The translations under genes and the position numbers were made by a program. From positions 124,001 to 188,000 of the forward strand of contig JAEXDA010000049.1 in NCBI GenBank assembly GCA_023401925.1: a DNA stretch of 64,000 bases, in the 5' to 3' direction. Source of the DNA: Bacillota bacterium. GTDB taxonomy: Bacteria > Bacillota > UBA4882 > UBA8346. Of the stretch, positions 1-8,774 are shown piece by piece. Each line of letters starts with the position of its first letter. Position 1 is the stretch's first letter. The notes beneath the pieces were generated by a model, which was not told the origin of the DNA, made no database searches, and worked only from the letters and a program-made list of their open reading frames with translations.

Positions 1-32
1 AAAAGTTATAAGCGATTTCTATTCATCCGCTC

Positions 33-1106
33 TTACATCGTTGCGGTCACCTTATTCAGCCACCTGGGAGCATTGGGGTTAATTCCCCGGATGCGGGCCG
101 TATGATACGCCAATAACTGACTGATGGTTGTAAAAACAAACGGCGAGAGCCATTCCTGACAACAGGGGGCTTTAATCACCCTTCGATTTGCCTCGCCTTC
201 ACTCTCCTCCGGTTCAGATGAAAAAATTGTCATCTCGCCACCCTTGGCCGCTATATCATGGTCTAGCCAATCCAATCCCTGGTAACTGGGGCCGGAAGCT
301 TTGAAAATGATGAAGGGAACTCCCGCTTGAGTCACTGCCAAAGGGCCATGTTGAAAATCGGCTCCTGAAAATGATTTAGCCCGGATGTATGCCGATTCCT
401 GTAATTTTAAACCGGCTTCCAGAGCCACCGGATAATTATATCCCCGGGCTAAGATTACACATTCGTCCTTGGAAGCAAGCCAATGGGCAACCGTAATGAT
501 CTGTTGTTCCATATCCAAGGCCTGGCGCACCAATTCGGGGATCTCTTCCAGTTCACCCTCAAGCCCTTCCGATCCGGTAAGGGCCAAAGCCAATCCGTAA
601 AAAAGTATCATGGTACTGGAGAATGATTTAGTGGCTGCCACCGCTTTTTCGATACCGGCATGACATAGTAAGATGGTATTCAGTCCCAAACGGGTTAATT
701 CGGAATCGCCCATATTGGTAATGCCGATGGTATAACCGGCCGAAGCCTTCACTTTATCCATAAACTCGATCACTTCGTTGGTCTTGCCGGACTGAGATAC
801 CCCGATAACCAATGTTTTGGATAAATGAAGGGTAGCCTGATAAAGGTTGACAACAGAAGGAGCAGCCAAGGAAACCGGCAGTCCGGTCCGGGTCTCCAAT
901 ATATATTTGCCCACAGTTGCCGCATTATCGGAACTTCCCCGGGCGACGACGAGTACATGATCGATTTCACCGCTGATAATCTTTGGGACAATCTCGCGTC
1001 TGATGAGGGCTAAACCGGCCTGATTCTTTTGAATGGCATTCTTTAAAACCTCCGGTTGTTCTCCAATCTCACTGCGCATTGTGGTCATATCCGTTTCCTG
1101 AAACAA
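33..1106 (-). CDS. SIS-domain sugar isomerase/deaminase (GlmS isomerase-like)
   Basis: This 357-aa protein has two SIS domains like the isomerase half of glucosamine-6-phosphate synthase but no glutaminase domain. Visible marks are an N-terminal MRSEIGEQPEVL segment, GVSQSGKTNEV (first SIS sugar-phosphate loop), ATKSFSSTM and the C-terminal NPNAPRWLNKVT. Such stand-alone proteins deaminate or isomerise amino-sugar phosphates. It is the last gene of an amino-sugar operon, 14 bp after nagB. The TTG start has GGGGAG 9 nt upstream; an ATG six codons later with AGGAAA is an alternative. The exact substrate (glucosamine-6-P or a fructosamine-type compound) is inferred from context only. Confidence 0.85.
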   Translation of the reverse strand: MFQETDMTTMRSEIGEQPEVLKNAIQKNQAGLALIRREIVPKIISGEIDHVLVVARGSSDNAATVGKYILETRTGLPVSLAAPSVVNLYQATLHLSKTLVIGVSQSGKTNEVIEFMDKVKASAGYTIGITNMGDSELTRLGLNTILLCHAGIEKAVAATKSFSSTMILFYGLALALTGSEGLEGELEEIPELVRQALDMEQQIITVAHWLASKDECVILARGYNYPVALEAGLKLQESAYIRAKSFSGADFQHGPLAVTQAGVPFIIFKASGPSYQGLDWLDHDIAAKGGEMTIFSSEPEESEGEANRRVIKAPCCQEWLSPFVFTTISQLLAYHTARIRGINPNAPRWLNKVTATM

Positions 1107-1120
1107 AATCGCTCACTCCC

Positions 1121-1867
1121 CTATGGATTATTCCTAAATTCTTTCGTAATCTCCGGACCGGCCGCTTCATCCATAAACAGATGACTGTCGAGATGGGATT
1201 TTAGTATGCTGGCCGGTAATTCTGCACTGATTTCACTATGGATTAATTTATTGATAATAGCCGCTTTTTTGGGGCCGCCGGCCATTAAAACAGCGGACCG
1301 GGATTGACGGATTTGGGCCAGGCCCAGGGTTATTCCCCTTGACAACTTTCGGGCTTGGGAAAAATACTTTTGTCCGACCTCACAGGTGACTTCCTCTAAA
1401 TCGACTCGATGGGCAAAACTTTGAAAAGAGGACCCCGGCTCATTAAAGCCCAAATGTCCATTAACGCCTATGCCCAGCAGCATCAAATCGATGGGTCCGT
1501 GATTTTCAACAAAAGAATTGATTTTATCGCATTCATGCTCCAAATCACCGGCAACTCCATTAAAAAAACAAATTCGTTCTTCCGGTATGCCCAGAGGCTT
1601 AAAAAGCTCTTGATCCAAAAGGTAGCGGCAGCTCCCCGGCTCGTTAGGATGGATTCCAACCCATTCATCCAGTCCTACAAAGCGGCATTCCTGAAAATCA
1701 ACTTGTTTTAACCTGGCTGCCTCTACCAGCAAGCGATAAACGGGAACCGGAGTATCGCCGCCGGCGAAACATAATAAACTGCGGGGATTTTCCCTAATAA
1801 AACCGATAATGTATTCACCGACCGCCGCAGCTAGCTCAGGTTCTTTGGGGTAGCAATGGATTTTCAT
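1121..1867 (-). CDS. nagB: Glucosamine-6-phosphate deaminase
   Basis: Converts glucosamine-6-phosphate to fructose-6-phosphate plus ammonia in the cytoplasm. The 248-aa length is normal for the family. FAGGDTPVPVYRLL is the phosphate loop, GLDEW carries the catalytic Asp, and LGIGVNGHLGFNEPG carries the catalytic His. The start overlaps the upstream permease stop by 4 bp (ATGA), which indicates translational coupling within the sugar ABC operon. Presence of NagB next to a ROK kinase argues that the imported sugar is an amino sugar such as glucosamine, N-acetylglucosamine or a short oligomer. Confidence 0.93.
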   Translation of the reverse strand: MKIHCYPKEPELAAAVGEYIIGFIRENPRSLLCFAGGDTPVPVYRLLVEAARLKQVDFQECRFVGLDEWVGIHPNEPGSCRYLLDQELFKPLGIPEERICFFNGVAGDLEHECDKINSFVENHGPIDLMLLGIGVNGHLGFNEPGSSFQSFAHRVDLEEVTCEVGQKYFSQARKLSRGITLGLAQIRQSRSAVLMAGGPKKAAIINKLIHSEISAELPASILKSHLDSHLFMDEAAGPEITKEFRNNP

Positions 1868-2739
1868 TCTTTTACCCCTCCGGCGGTCATGCCTTGAACG
1901 ATATATTTTTGGAAAATAAACGTAATCAACAATGGAGGTAAGGCCGCAATAATCCCTCCAGTGGCGATCATCCCGTAATCGATGGTGTTTTTCCCGCTAA
2001 ACTCGGCAATTGCCACCGAAATGGTCTTGGCGTTCAGAGTCGAAGTGAAAATGACCGCATAAAAGAATTCATCCCAGGCGGTCAAAAAGGCTAAAATGCC
2101 GGTGGCGATGATCCCTGGCCGGGCGATGGGCAGGAAAATATACCACAAGGTTTGCAGTCGGTTACAGCCGTCGATCGCCGCCGAGTCCTCGAAAGAGCGT
2201 GCCACCGATCCAAAGTAGCTCTGCATAACCCAGATTACAAAGGGAATCGCCATCGACAAATACAACAAAACCAAAGCGGTCTTGCTATCCAGCAATTGCA
2301 GGTTGCTCAAGAATAAATACAAGGGGATGACGATAACCACCGGCGGCAACATATAGGTAAAAAGGACCAGGTACATTAGATGGTTTTTAAACCGGAACTT
2401 TAAACGGGCGAAAGCATAGGAAGCCAGTGAGCCTACTACCAAGGCCGCGACGGTTACGAAAAAAACCACCACCAAGCTGTTGCCCATCGCTATTTTAAAA
2501 GTATGAGCCATATCATTGTTGGGATTGGTAAGAATATCATGATATCGTTCGAAGGTTACTTCCTTCGGAACAATCTGCAATGGAACCGACATTAAATCTT
2601 TACGGTATGATATGCTTGAAATAAAAAGCCAAAGAAAAGGAGCTAACGTAAAAAAGGTAATGATGATGGCACTACCATACTGAAACAATGTCAAACGCTT
2701 GCTTTTTCTCATTGAATTAATCACGGAGATCACCATCAC
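1864..2739 (-). CDS. Sugar ABC transporter permease, MalG type
   Basis: Inner-membrane permease of a CUT1 carbohydrate importer, 291 aa with about six membrane segments. The EAA loop that docks the ATPase is visible as EDSAAIDGCNRLQTLWYIFLP. It overlaps the MalF-type gene by 23 bp and nagB by 4 bp. No ATPase is encoded in this operon, so the transporter must borrow a shared MsmK/UgpC-type ATPase encoded elsewhere, which is common in Firmicutes. Internal ATG or GTG starts a few codons downstream are possible. Confidence 0.9.
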   Translation of the reverse strand: MMVISVINSMRKSKRLTLFQYGSAIIITFFTLAPFLWLFISSISYRKDLMSVPLQIVPKEVTFERYHDILTNPNNDMAHTFKIAMGNSLVVVFFVTVAALVVGSLASYAFARLKFRFKNHLMYLVLFTYMLPPVVIVIPLYLFLSNLQLLDSKTALVLLYLSMAIPFVIWVMQSYFGSVARSFEDSAAIDGCNRLQTLWYIFLPIARPGIIATGILAFLTAWDEFFYAVIFTSTLNAKTISVAIAEFSGKNTIDYGMIATGGIIAALPPLLITFIFQKYIVQGMTAGGVKE

Positions 2740-3682
2740 CTTTCAAAGTTTTGACATAAAAGACCGTTAATATGACAATGATAATCGCTATTAAATAAGC
2801 ATAAGTGGCCGCGATGGAATATTGGAGATTGCTGAAAGCTTTGTTAAAGGCCGTATAGGTCAGAACCATGGTTCCATCCGCCGGACCTCCCCGGGTAATG
2901 GCATAAAACACCCCAAAAGCCTTAAATTTCTCCATGGTCCGCATCACAATAATCACCAAAAGCGTCGGCTTTAAATAAGGTAAGGTGAGCACGAAAAAAC
3001 GTCTGAATGTTCCTGCGCCGTCAACCATCGCCGCTTCATAACTTGACTTATTAATCATTTGTAAGGCCGCCAGGAAAAAAATCACGGCTAAAGGCGTCAT
3101 TTTCCAAGCATCGGCAAAAATGACCATATTCATGGCCAGCAATGGCTCACTCAACCACGACTGATAAGAGGGAATCAAATGCAGTTTCATTAAAACCGCA
3201 TTCAACAATCCGTATTGGGGATTGTAGATCCAGCGCCACATGCTTCCGGTCACAATCTCCGGAACCGCCCAAGGTAAAATAATAATGGTCCGCAAAAAAG
3301 AAACTCCAAAAAATTTTTCATTCAATAATAAGGCGATCAAAAGTCCCAATCCAGTCTCAATGGTCAGAGACACCACTGTAAAATAAACGGTTCGTCCTAA
3401 AGCGTCCCAGAATTCACGGTGGGATAATACCTGGATATAATTGGCGAGCCATACGAACTCGCCCCGGTGGGCCGAGATCAACTCCATGTTTTTTAAACTA
3501 TAAACCAAGTTCACCATCATTGGAAAAATGATAATTCCCAATACCAAGATTAAGGCTGGTGCAATCACGAGATAGGCAAATCTTCCTTCTCCCGCAGTAA
3601 GCTTTCTGCCGCTAAAAAGTGATTGATTCGGCCGAATTTCAATCTCCTGATAATTTTCTTTTGGTTTTGCCATCCATTTCAC
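2717..3682 (-). CDS. Sugar ABC transporter permease, MalF type
   Basis: Partner permease of the CUT1 importer, 321 aa with about six transmembrane helices after a charged N-terminus. The EAA loop reads YEAAMVDGAGTFRRFFVLTLP. The annotated GTG start is followed three codons later by an ATG that has GGGTGA about 6 nt upstream, so the protein may begin at 3673. It lies 163 bp downstream of the binding-protein gene, and that gap holds a perfect stem-loop at 3804-3834. Confidence 0.9.
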   Translation of the reverse strand: MKWMAKPKENYQEIEIRPNQSLFSGRKLTAGEGRFAYLVIAPALILVLGIIIFPMMVNLVYSLKNMELISAHRGEFVWLANYIQVLSHREFWDALGRTVYFTVVSLTIETGLGLLIALLLNEKFFGVSFLRTIIILPWAVPEIVTGSMWRWIYNPQYGLLNAVLMKLHLIPSYQSWLSEPLLAMNMVIFADAWKMTPLAVIFFLAALQMINKSSYEAAMVDGAGTFRRFFVLTLPYLKPTLLVIIVMRTMEKFKAFGVFYAITRGGPADGTMVLTYTAFNKAFSNLQYSIAATYAYLIAIIIVILTVFYVKTLKGDGDLRD

Positions 3683-3803
3683 CCGCTTCGAAAATACTTT
3701 TAGCTAAAAATTTTAGACCGGATAGCCATTTTTGGGAAACCTTCGCGCGCACATTCTTTTGTCCCGGCCCGATGCCGGTAATCAAGCGTTCCCATAATAT
3801 TGG

Positions 3804-3834
3804 GGCTGTCTCAAAAACTAATTTTGAGACAGCC
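3804..3834. repeat. Perfect 13-bp stem-loop between binding protein and permease
   Basis: GGCTGTCTCAAAA and its exact reverse complement flank a 5-nt loop, with no T-run after it. A stem-loop in the gap after a binding-protein gene often stabilises the upstream mRNA and lowers expression of the permeases. Its arms match the termini of the MITE-like elements at 10424 and 18478, so it may be a deletion derivative of that family. Confidence 0.7.
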
Positions 3835-3845
3835 ACCGGGGATCA

Positions 3846-5096
3846 TTACTTTTTGTTAGCCAGCTCCACCGCTTTGTCCTGGCATTCTTTCAATGCTGCG
3901 GCACTGGATTTTTTACCCAATAATACTTCCTGAATTCTCACCTGCATAAATGTTGAAAGTTCGCCGTAATAAGGAACGATGGGCCGGTTGACAAAATATT
4001 TATACTGTTCCTGGGCAACTTTCACGACTGCCGGATTGGAAGCTACCACAACCGGGTCGCTATATAGGGACATCCAGATTGGCAAAGCGTTGGATGAATA
4101 TTTCTTTTGAAATTGTTTGGATGTCAAATATTTCATATATTTCAGAGCTTCGGCGGGATGTTTGCTCCCGGCGGAAATTGCCAAAGGTTGGCCGCCATTG
4201 CAGGTGCCGCTTATTACTTTTCCTTCACCCGGAATTACGGCGATCCCCACATCTTCAGGAGCTAATTTGGATTCTTTCGGATCTCTGGCTCCGGCGTACA
4301 TATAAGTCCAGTTAAACGCGAAAGCTGCATTGCCGCTTTCAAAAGTCCCTTTGACATCATCCTCTAAAAATTCGGTGGATTTGGGATTGGAAAGGCCCGC
4401 CTTAATTGAACCCGCCATAAAATCCAAAGCTTTTTTATTGCCCGCAGCAGTAATGGTAGGTTTACCGTCTTTGTCCACCAATCCGCCGCCGAAAATGGTG
4501 GCCAATGGAACATAATCACACATTAAAGCCTCGGCTTGCGCCCAGTCCCAGACAATCGGATGCTCTACAATTCCCTTTTCCTTAATGACTTTGGCTTGAG
4601 CCAAAAGTTCGGTCATGGTTTTGGGAGGTTCCGAAAAACCGGCCTTCTTTAGCATACTTTTGTTATAAAACATGTATCTGCAATCGTTTAACCAGGGTAA
4701 TCCCCAAATTTTCCCTTTATAAATGCATGATGCCAGCGCGCCCGGGAATATGTCCTTCCGCTCGGCAGCCGTCAACTTAACTTCTTTTAAAATACCGGCT
4801 TCGGCGAATTTAGCCGTAAAAGGCCCATCGCTCAAAACTACATCATAGCTTCCGGACTGAGCGGAAGTGATGATTTTTTGCTCCAGTTCTTCATAGGCGA
4901 CAAAGGTCAGCCGGACTTTGATATTGGGATTTGCTTTTTCAAATTCGGCAGTACCGGCTTTGGTATCATCCTCGCTATAGCCTGCTTGTTTCATAAAAAG
5001 AGCGTTAATCGTTACCGGAGCACCGGCAAAAGCCAAACTTCCCGTAATAAGAGCTACCAACATACAGACAACCAAGAATTTCAGGTTACGTTTCAT
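3846..5096 (-). CDS. Sugar ABC transporter substrate-binding protein
   Basis: Extracytoplasmic family 1 solute-binding protein of 416 aa that captures the sugar for the two permeases downstream. The N-terminus is a classical signal peptide ending around LAFAGAP, with a signal peptidase I type site and no lipobox Cys at the cleavage point. It would therefore be a soluble periplasmic protein rather than the lipoprotein usual in monoderm Firmicutes. The ATG has GGAGG 7 nt upstream and overlaps the ROK kinase stop by 4 bp. Confidence 0.92.
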   Translation of the reverse strand: MKRNLKFLVVCMLVALITGSLAFAGAPVTINALFMKQAGYSEDDTKAGTAEFEKANPNIKVRLTFVAYEELEQKIITSAQSGSYDVVLSDGPFTAKFAEAGILKEVKLTAAERKDIFPGALASCIYKGKIWGLPWLNDCRYMFYNKSMLKKAGFSEPPKTMTELLAQAKVIKEKGIVEHPIVWDWAQAEALMCDYVPLATIFGGGLVDKDGKPTITAAGNKKALDFMAGSIKAGLSNPKSTEFLEDDVKGTFESGNAAFAFNWTYMYAGARDPKESKLAPEDVGIAVIPGEGKVISGTCNGGQPLAISAGSKHPAEALKYMKYLTSKQFQKKYSSNALPIWMSLYSDPVVVASNPAVVKVAQEQYKYFVNRPIVPYYGELSTFMQVRIQEVLLGKKSSAAALKECQDKAVELANKK

Positions 5097-6019
5097 TTTT
5101 TTGCCTCCAATTTCAAATTTTTATGGGGTAAAAAGCAAGCTATACCTCCCAAGCCCTGCGCTTCACCTCCTAACTTTGATAACTCGATTTTGGTATGTAT
5201 CGGTGTAAAATTTGAAACATGCACACGAATTTTATCAATGACACACTCCATCGACTCGGCAACTCCGCCGCCGATGATTACGATTTCAGGATTTAACAGG
5301 CTTACCACATTAGCAATCGTGATGGACAGCTCAAGTACAAATTCATCGATAATCGTTTCAATTTGCGGATTATGCTTGCGATATTGAATGAATAATTCCT
5401 GAGGGGAATAACCGAATTTCAAACCCTTTTCTGTTAGGGCGCTTCCGGAAGTTTTATGTTCGAAAGTCCCAAATTCCAACGCGTTATTGATTCTGCCCGG
5501 TCTTACATCATTTCGGCCGACAAAGTAGCCAATTTCACCTGCGGAAAATCCCGCCCCCTCGATAATCCGGCCATTGGCGATAATTGCGCTCCCAACTCCC
5601 GTACCAATCGCAACGTAAAAGATATTATCGCTTTCATTCCCGCCAAAATATCTTTCGCCTAAAACCGCCAAATTCACATCATTTTTAACGATAACGGAAA
5701 CGTGATAGTGGTTAGAGAATATCTCTTTTAAATTAAGATCGTGCCATTTTAACGAGGGAGAATCCAATACCATTCCGCTCTCGCTGTTTACCACACCGGG
5801 AACCCCAATGCCAATCCCCCTTAATTTTTCGGGAGGAATTTTCATATCTTGAAGAAAACCGTCAATGGAGGCGATGATTTTTTGAACATCCGGAGAGGTT
5901 TTGATTTTCTCTTTAAAAACGATATTGCCGTCATCATCGGCGATTACCACGAATACCTTGGTCCCGCCGATATCAACTCCTACTTCATATAAAACACTAT
6001 CACAATGGAGGTCTCCCAA
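5093..6019 (-). CDS. ROK-family sugar kinase
   Basis: Cytoplasmic 308-aa protein of the ROK/hexokinase fold. VGVDIGGTK is the phosphate-1 motif, GIGVPGVV and AIGTGVGSAII are the further nucleotide/sugar motifs, and KNDVNLAVLGE carries the catalytic Asp. The usual ROK zinc site (GEIGH followed by CxCGxxGC) is absent: the sequence reads GEIGYFVG with no Cys cluster. It probably phosphorylates the incoming amino sugar. The TTG start is supported by AAAGGAG 8 nt upstream. A putative repressor site lies about 50 bp upstream. A regulatory rather than enzymatic role cannot be excluded. Confidence 0.85.
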   Translation of the reverse strand: MGDLHCDSVLYEVGVDIGGTKVFVVIADDDGNIVFKEKIKTSPDVQKIIASIDGFLQDMKIPPEKLRGIGIGVPGVVNSESGMVLDSPSLKWHDLNLKEIFSNHYHVSVIVKNDVNLAVLGERYFGGNESDNIFYVAIGTGVGSAIIANGRIIEGAGFSAGEIGYFVGRNDVRPGRINNALEFGTFEHKTSGSALTEKGLKFGYSPQELFIQYRKHNPQIETIIDEFVLELSITIANVVSLLNPEIVIIGGGVAESMECVIDKIRVHVSNFTPIHTKIELSKLGGEAQGLGGIACFLPHKNLKLEAKK

Positions 6020-6067
6020 AACACATTCTCCTTTACGGTATCGATTGAGTTTTTTACATAAAAGTTA

Positions 6068-6090
6068 CTTTGTTTAATTAATTAAGAAAG
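6068..6090. promoter_or_regulatory. Putative ROK repressor operator before the kinase operon
   Basis: A near-palindrome built on TTAATTAATTAA, flanked by CTTTG on one side and AAAG on the other. It lies upstream of the kinase start and just after the regulator stop. A similar site sits before the regulator gene. AT-rich inverted repeats of this size are typical ROK (NagC/XylR) operators; the assignment to this regulator is inference. Confidence 0.55.
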
Positions 6091-6103
6091 CCAGTTTAAA
6101 AAA

Positions 6104-7321
6104 CTACGTTTTTAAAATGTTTCTATAAATAGAATCGAGAGCAATGGTAAATGCCCCATAAATAATAGCCTTTTGTTCCAAGGCTGAAGATTTTACCCGC
6201 ACCGGAAAAGGGACTATCTTGGAGACAATTTCATCGAGGGGAGTGATAAAATCATAGCCCAAATCCATCAACTTCCCGCCCAGTACAATAAGGTCCAAAT
6301 CCAAAAGAATAATAGTATTCGATAAGACGACCCCCAGAATATTGACAACCTTTTCCATTTCTTGCATGACAAAGGGATCTTTACCTTGAACCGCTTTGAA
6401 AATGATTTTACTGTTAATGTGGTTTAAATCCCCGTGGACCCAATCATAAATTAAGGTACTCCGTCCCTGCCGTACTCCATTTTTAATATTTTCAATAATA
6501 GCCGGAATCCCCACCCGGGATTCTAAAGGACCCACGCTTTGATGGTTGTAGTTAACATCATCAATGTTGAGCGCAAAATACCCAATCTCTCCGGCAGCAA
6601 GCCGATTCCCTTCATACAGGGTATTATTTAAAATAATCCCCGCTCCTACACCAATATCAATACTGACAAATACTAAATTTTTATATTCTTTACCCACTCC
6701 GTAAACGGACTCGCCAAGAGCGGCTAAATTCATATCGTTCTTAAAAATAATTTCCACATTAAACGTTTTGCGTAGCTCTTCTTTGATATTCAAGTCCTCC
6801 CATAGATACAACCACATGGGAAGGGCCAGAACACGGCCATTATCTTCGATAATTCCCGGGAAACCGATGGCGATTGCCAACAATTTCTCGATTTTAATGT
6901 TGTTTTTATCAAAAATATCGAAAATGTTTTCAGCAACCATATCTAATATTTTCTTTCCAATATTGATATTTGCAATATCAATGGTCCGAAGTTCAACAAT
7001 CTCACTGCTCAGATTGGCAAGAGCAATCTTTAGATCTTGACCGCTCATGTCAACTCCGATGATATAGCCATAATTAAAATTAAATTGAACTAAAATCGGT
7101 CTTCTGCCACCGATTGAATCCCCTTCACCAATTTCAATCAGAATTTTTCTTTCGATCAAATCATTGATATTCTTGGAAACGCTCGGTGCGCTGAGTTTAA
7201 GATTTTTAGCCAATTCAGCTCTTGAAGTGGCCCCATTCTTTACCAGAGTATCGATAATCAGTTGTTGGTTATTTTCTTTAATCGTGCCTTGATTCCCGGC
7301 AGTTCTTTCCAAAAGATTCAC
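6104..7321 (-). CDS. ROK-family transcriptional repressor (NagC/XylR type)
   Basis: The 405-aa protein has an N-terminal winged helix-turn-helix (about residues 15-75, with ATSRAELAKNLKLSAPSVSK as the helix-turn-helix) followed by a ROK sugar-sensing domain (GVDMSGQD, AIGFPGII, KNDMNLAALGE, SIDIGVGAGII). Like its kinase neighbour it has GEIGYF where zinc-binding ROK proteins have GEIGH. It lies directly upstream of and in line with the amino-sugar operon, so it probably represses that operon and itself, released by sugar or sugar phosphate. The start is GTG with only a weak Shine-Dalgarno sequence. Confidence 0.88.
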   Translation of the reverse strand: MNLLERTAGNQGTIKENNQQLIIDTLVKNGATSRAELAKNLKLSAPSVSKNINDLIERKILIEIGEGDSIGGRRPILVQFNFNYGYIIGVDMSGQDLKIALANLSSEIVELRTIDIANINIGKKILDMVAENIFDIFDKNNIKIEKLLAIAIGFPGIIEDNGRVLALPMWLYLWEDLNIKEELRKTFNVEIIFKNDMNLAALGESVYGVGKEYKNLVFVSIDIGVGAGIILNNTLYEGNRLAAGEIGYFALNIDDVNYNHQSVGPLESRVGIPAIIENIKNGVRQGRSTLIYDWVHGDLNHINSKIIFKAVQGKDPFVMQEMEKVVNILGVVLSNTIILLDLDLIVLGGKLMDLGYDFITPLDEIVSKIVPFPVRVKSSALEQKAIIYGAFTIALDSIYRNILKT

Positions 7322-7340
7322 ACCCTACCCGCAACAGAAA

Positions 7341-7367
7341 CTTTGTTAATTAAATTAAGCAAGAAAG
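7341..7367. promoter_or_regulatory. Putative ROK repressor operator before the regulator gene
   Basis: An imperfect inverted repeat with arms CTTTGTTAATT and AATTAAGCAAG lies 20 bp upstream of the repressor start. It shares the half-site CTTTGTTWAATTAA with the site at 6068-6090. Together they suggest autoregulation plus control of the sugar operon. Confidence 0.55.
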
Positions 7368-7433
7368 TATTCGCGATGATTGGGGAGGATTCCTTCTTTT
7401 GGTTAACTAATATTTAAAATCATTGGATTAAAT

Positions 7434-8423
7434 CTATTGGGCCCGTTTTTTCAATTGTTCCGCCTTTTCCATTAAAAAATCCCGGTATCCGTTCTCCGGC
7501 AAACCGCCCAGGCTTTGTTTGGCCTCTTCGATATAGGCGGTGGCAATAGCGAAGGACTTCTGAATGATCCCCGATTCAACCAACATCAAGTCCACCCGTT
7601 CCAATTCCGCAGCCTGAAAATTCCGGCGTTCGATCAAATCCTTGATCCATGGACCATGCTCCGGGTGATTCAAAAGGAATAGAATGGGCAAGGTTATATT
7701 GCCCTGGACCAAGTCCTCATGTTTTGGCTTCCCCATGACTTGGGAATCACCGTAAAAGTCGAGGATATCATCAACGATTTGAAAAGCCACTCCCAGTTTC
7801 AATCCGTAAGCGCCGATTTTTTCTATCTGGATTTCGCCAGCCCCGGCGATGATCGCTCCCGACTGGCAGGAACATCGAAGCAAGACCGCGGTTTTCTGGG
7901 CAATCCGTTTGAAATAATGGTCTACACCCAAATCAAGGTTAAAACGGGCTTGCGCCTGCGTGATTTCTCCCTGACACATCTCTTGAATCGCCTCGACAGT
8001 CAAACCCAAATTCCTGAATAACTGATTTTCCGTCAACACACCAAACGCTTTGGCAAACAGGAAATCGCCGCCCAAAACCGCCGACTTATCACCCCAGAGT
8101 TTATTGATGGATGGTTGATTCCTCCTGAAGTCGGACTCGTCGATAATATCATCGTGAACGAGGGAAGCCATATGGACCAATTCCATTGCCGCCGCGGCTT
8201 GCAAAAGCATTTCCCTGGGACCGGAAAACAGCAGGCCGCTGTATAAGACCAATAATGGCCTCAGGCGCTTACCGCCTCCGTCGATTAAGCGGGAGCACAT
8301 TTCATCAATGATCCCATGGCCGGAGTGAAGGATTTTGATCAATTCTTCATTAATCGTCAAAATGTCTTCTGATTGCCGTCCGTTGACCCTTTGCTCGTTC
8401 TTTTCAAGCGTTAAAGTGTTCAT
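7434..8423 (-). CDS. Polyprenyl diphosphate synthase (heptaprenyl/octaprenyl type)
   Basis: All-trans polyprenyl synthase of 329 aa that elongates allylic diphosphates with isopentenyl diphosphate for quinone side chains. The first Asp-rich motif is HDDIIDES and the second is DDILDFYGD, with GGKRLRP near the N-terminus. These are all catalytic hallmarks. No small HepS-like subunit or quinone gene is adjacent, so chain length cannot be assigned. The ATG has GAGG 11 nt upstream. Confidence 0.9.
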   Translation of the reverse strand: MNTLTLEKNEQRVNGRQSEDILTINEELIKILHSGHGIIDEMCSRLIDGGGKRLRPLLVLYSGLLFSGPREMLLQAAAAMELVHMASLVHDDIIDESDFRRNQPSINKLWGDKSAVLGGDFLFAKAFGVLTENQLFRNLGLTVEAIQEMCQGEITQAQARFNLDLGVDHYFKRIAQKTAVLLRCSCQSGAIIAGAGEIQIEKIGAYGLKLGVAFQIVDDILDFYGDSQVMGKPKHEDLVQGNITLPILFLLNHPEHGPWIKDLIERRNFQAAELERVDLMLVESGIIQKSFAIATAYIEEAKQSLGGLPENGYRDFLMEKAEQLKKRAQ

Positions 8424-8655
8424 AAATAAACCATCCTCTACTGTTGGTATGGGTTAGTCTTTCCTAAATACTAATTTTTGAAACTCAACCGCCACCGACT
8501 AAAGAATCCCTGGATTTAAACCAAGAGCAAAAGTCAAGCCCAAACATTAGAAGAGCTTAACGCCCAGAGTTGAAATGCAATCGCTAAGAAAATCATTATA
8601 CCATACTCTTCGCAAATCGTTTGTCCTCTTCCATCATGAATATTTATACCAAAAC

Positions 8656-8685
8656 GAATAATTATTCCCAAATGAATAATTATTC
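8656..8685. promoter_or_regulatory. Two tandem 12-bp perfect palindromes, probable operator
   Basis: GAATAATTATTC occurs twice exactly, at 8656-8667 and 8674-8685, with centres 18 bp apart. The pair lies 27 bp before the -35 box of the amino acid binding-protein gene. Two identical dyads in a 350-bp intergenic gap strongly suggest binding of a regulator dimer of unknown identity. The rest of the gap (8424-8655) shows no other feature. Confidence 0.6.
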
Positions 8686-8711
8686 AACTTTGTTAGTTTT
8701 TTGTTAAACCT

Positions 8712-8740
8712 TTGCCTTAGCAGGATTGATGTTATATAAT
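8712..8740 (+). promoter_or_regulatory. Sigma-A type promoter of first binding-protein gene
   Basis: TTGCCT and TATAAT are separated by 17 nt. The -10 box overlaps an upstream in-frame ATG, which excludes that ATG as the translation start and supports the GTG at 8775. Confidence 0.75.
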
Positions 8741-8774
8741 GAATGTTATAAAATGTCTATGGAGGTATTGTCGA

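Noticed and set aside
8739..8774. Upstream ATG start for the first amino acid binding protein
   Set aside because: The ATG overlaps the -10 box of the promoter; the GTG at 8775 has GGAGG and makes the two paralogs equal in length.
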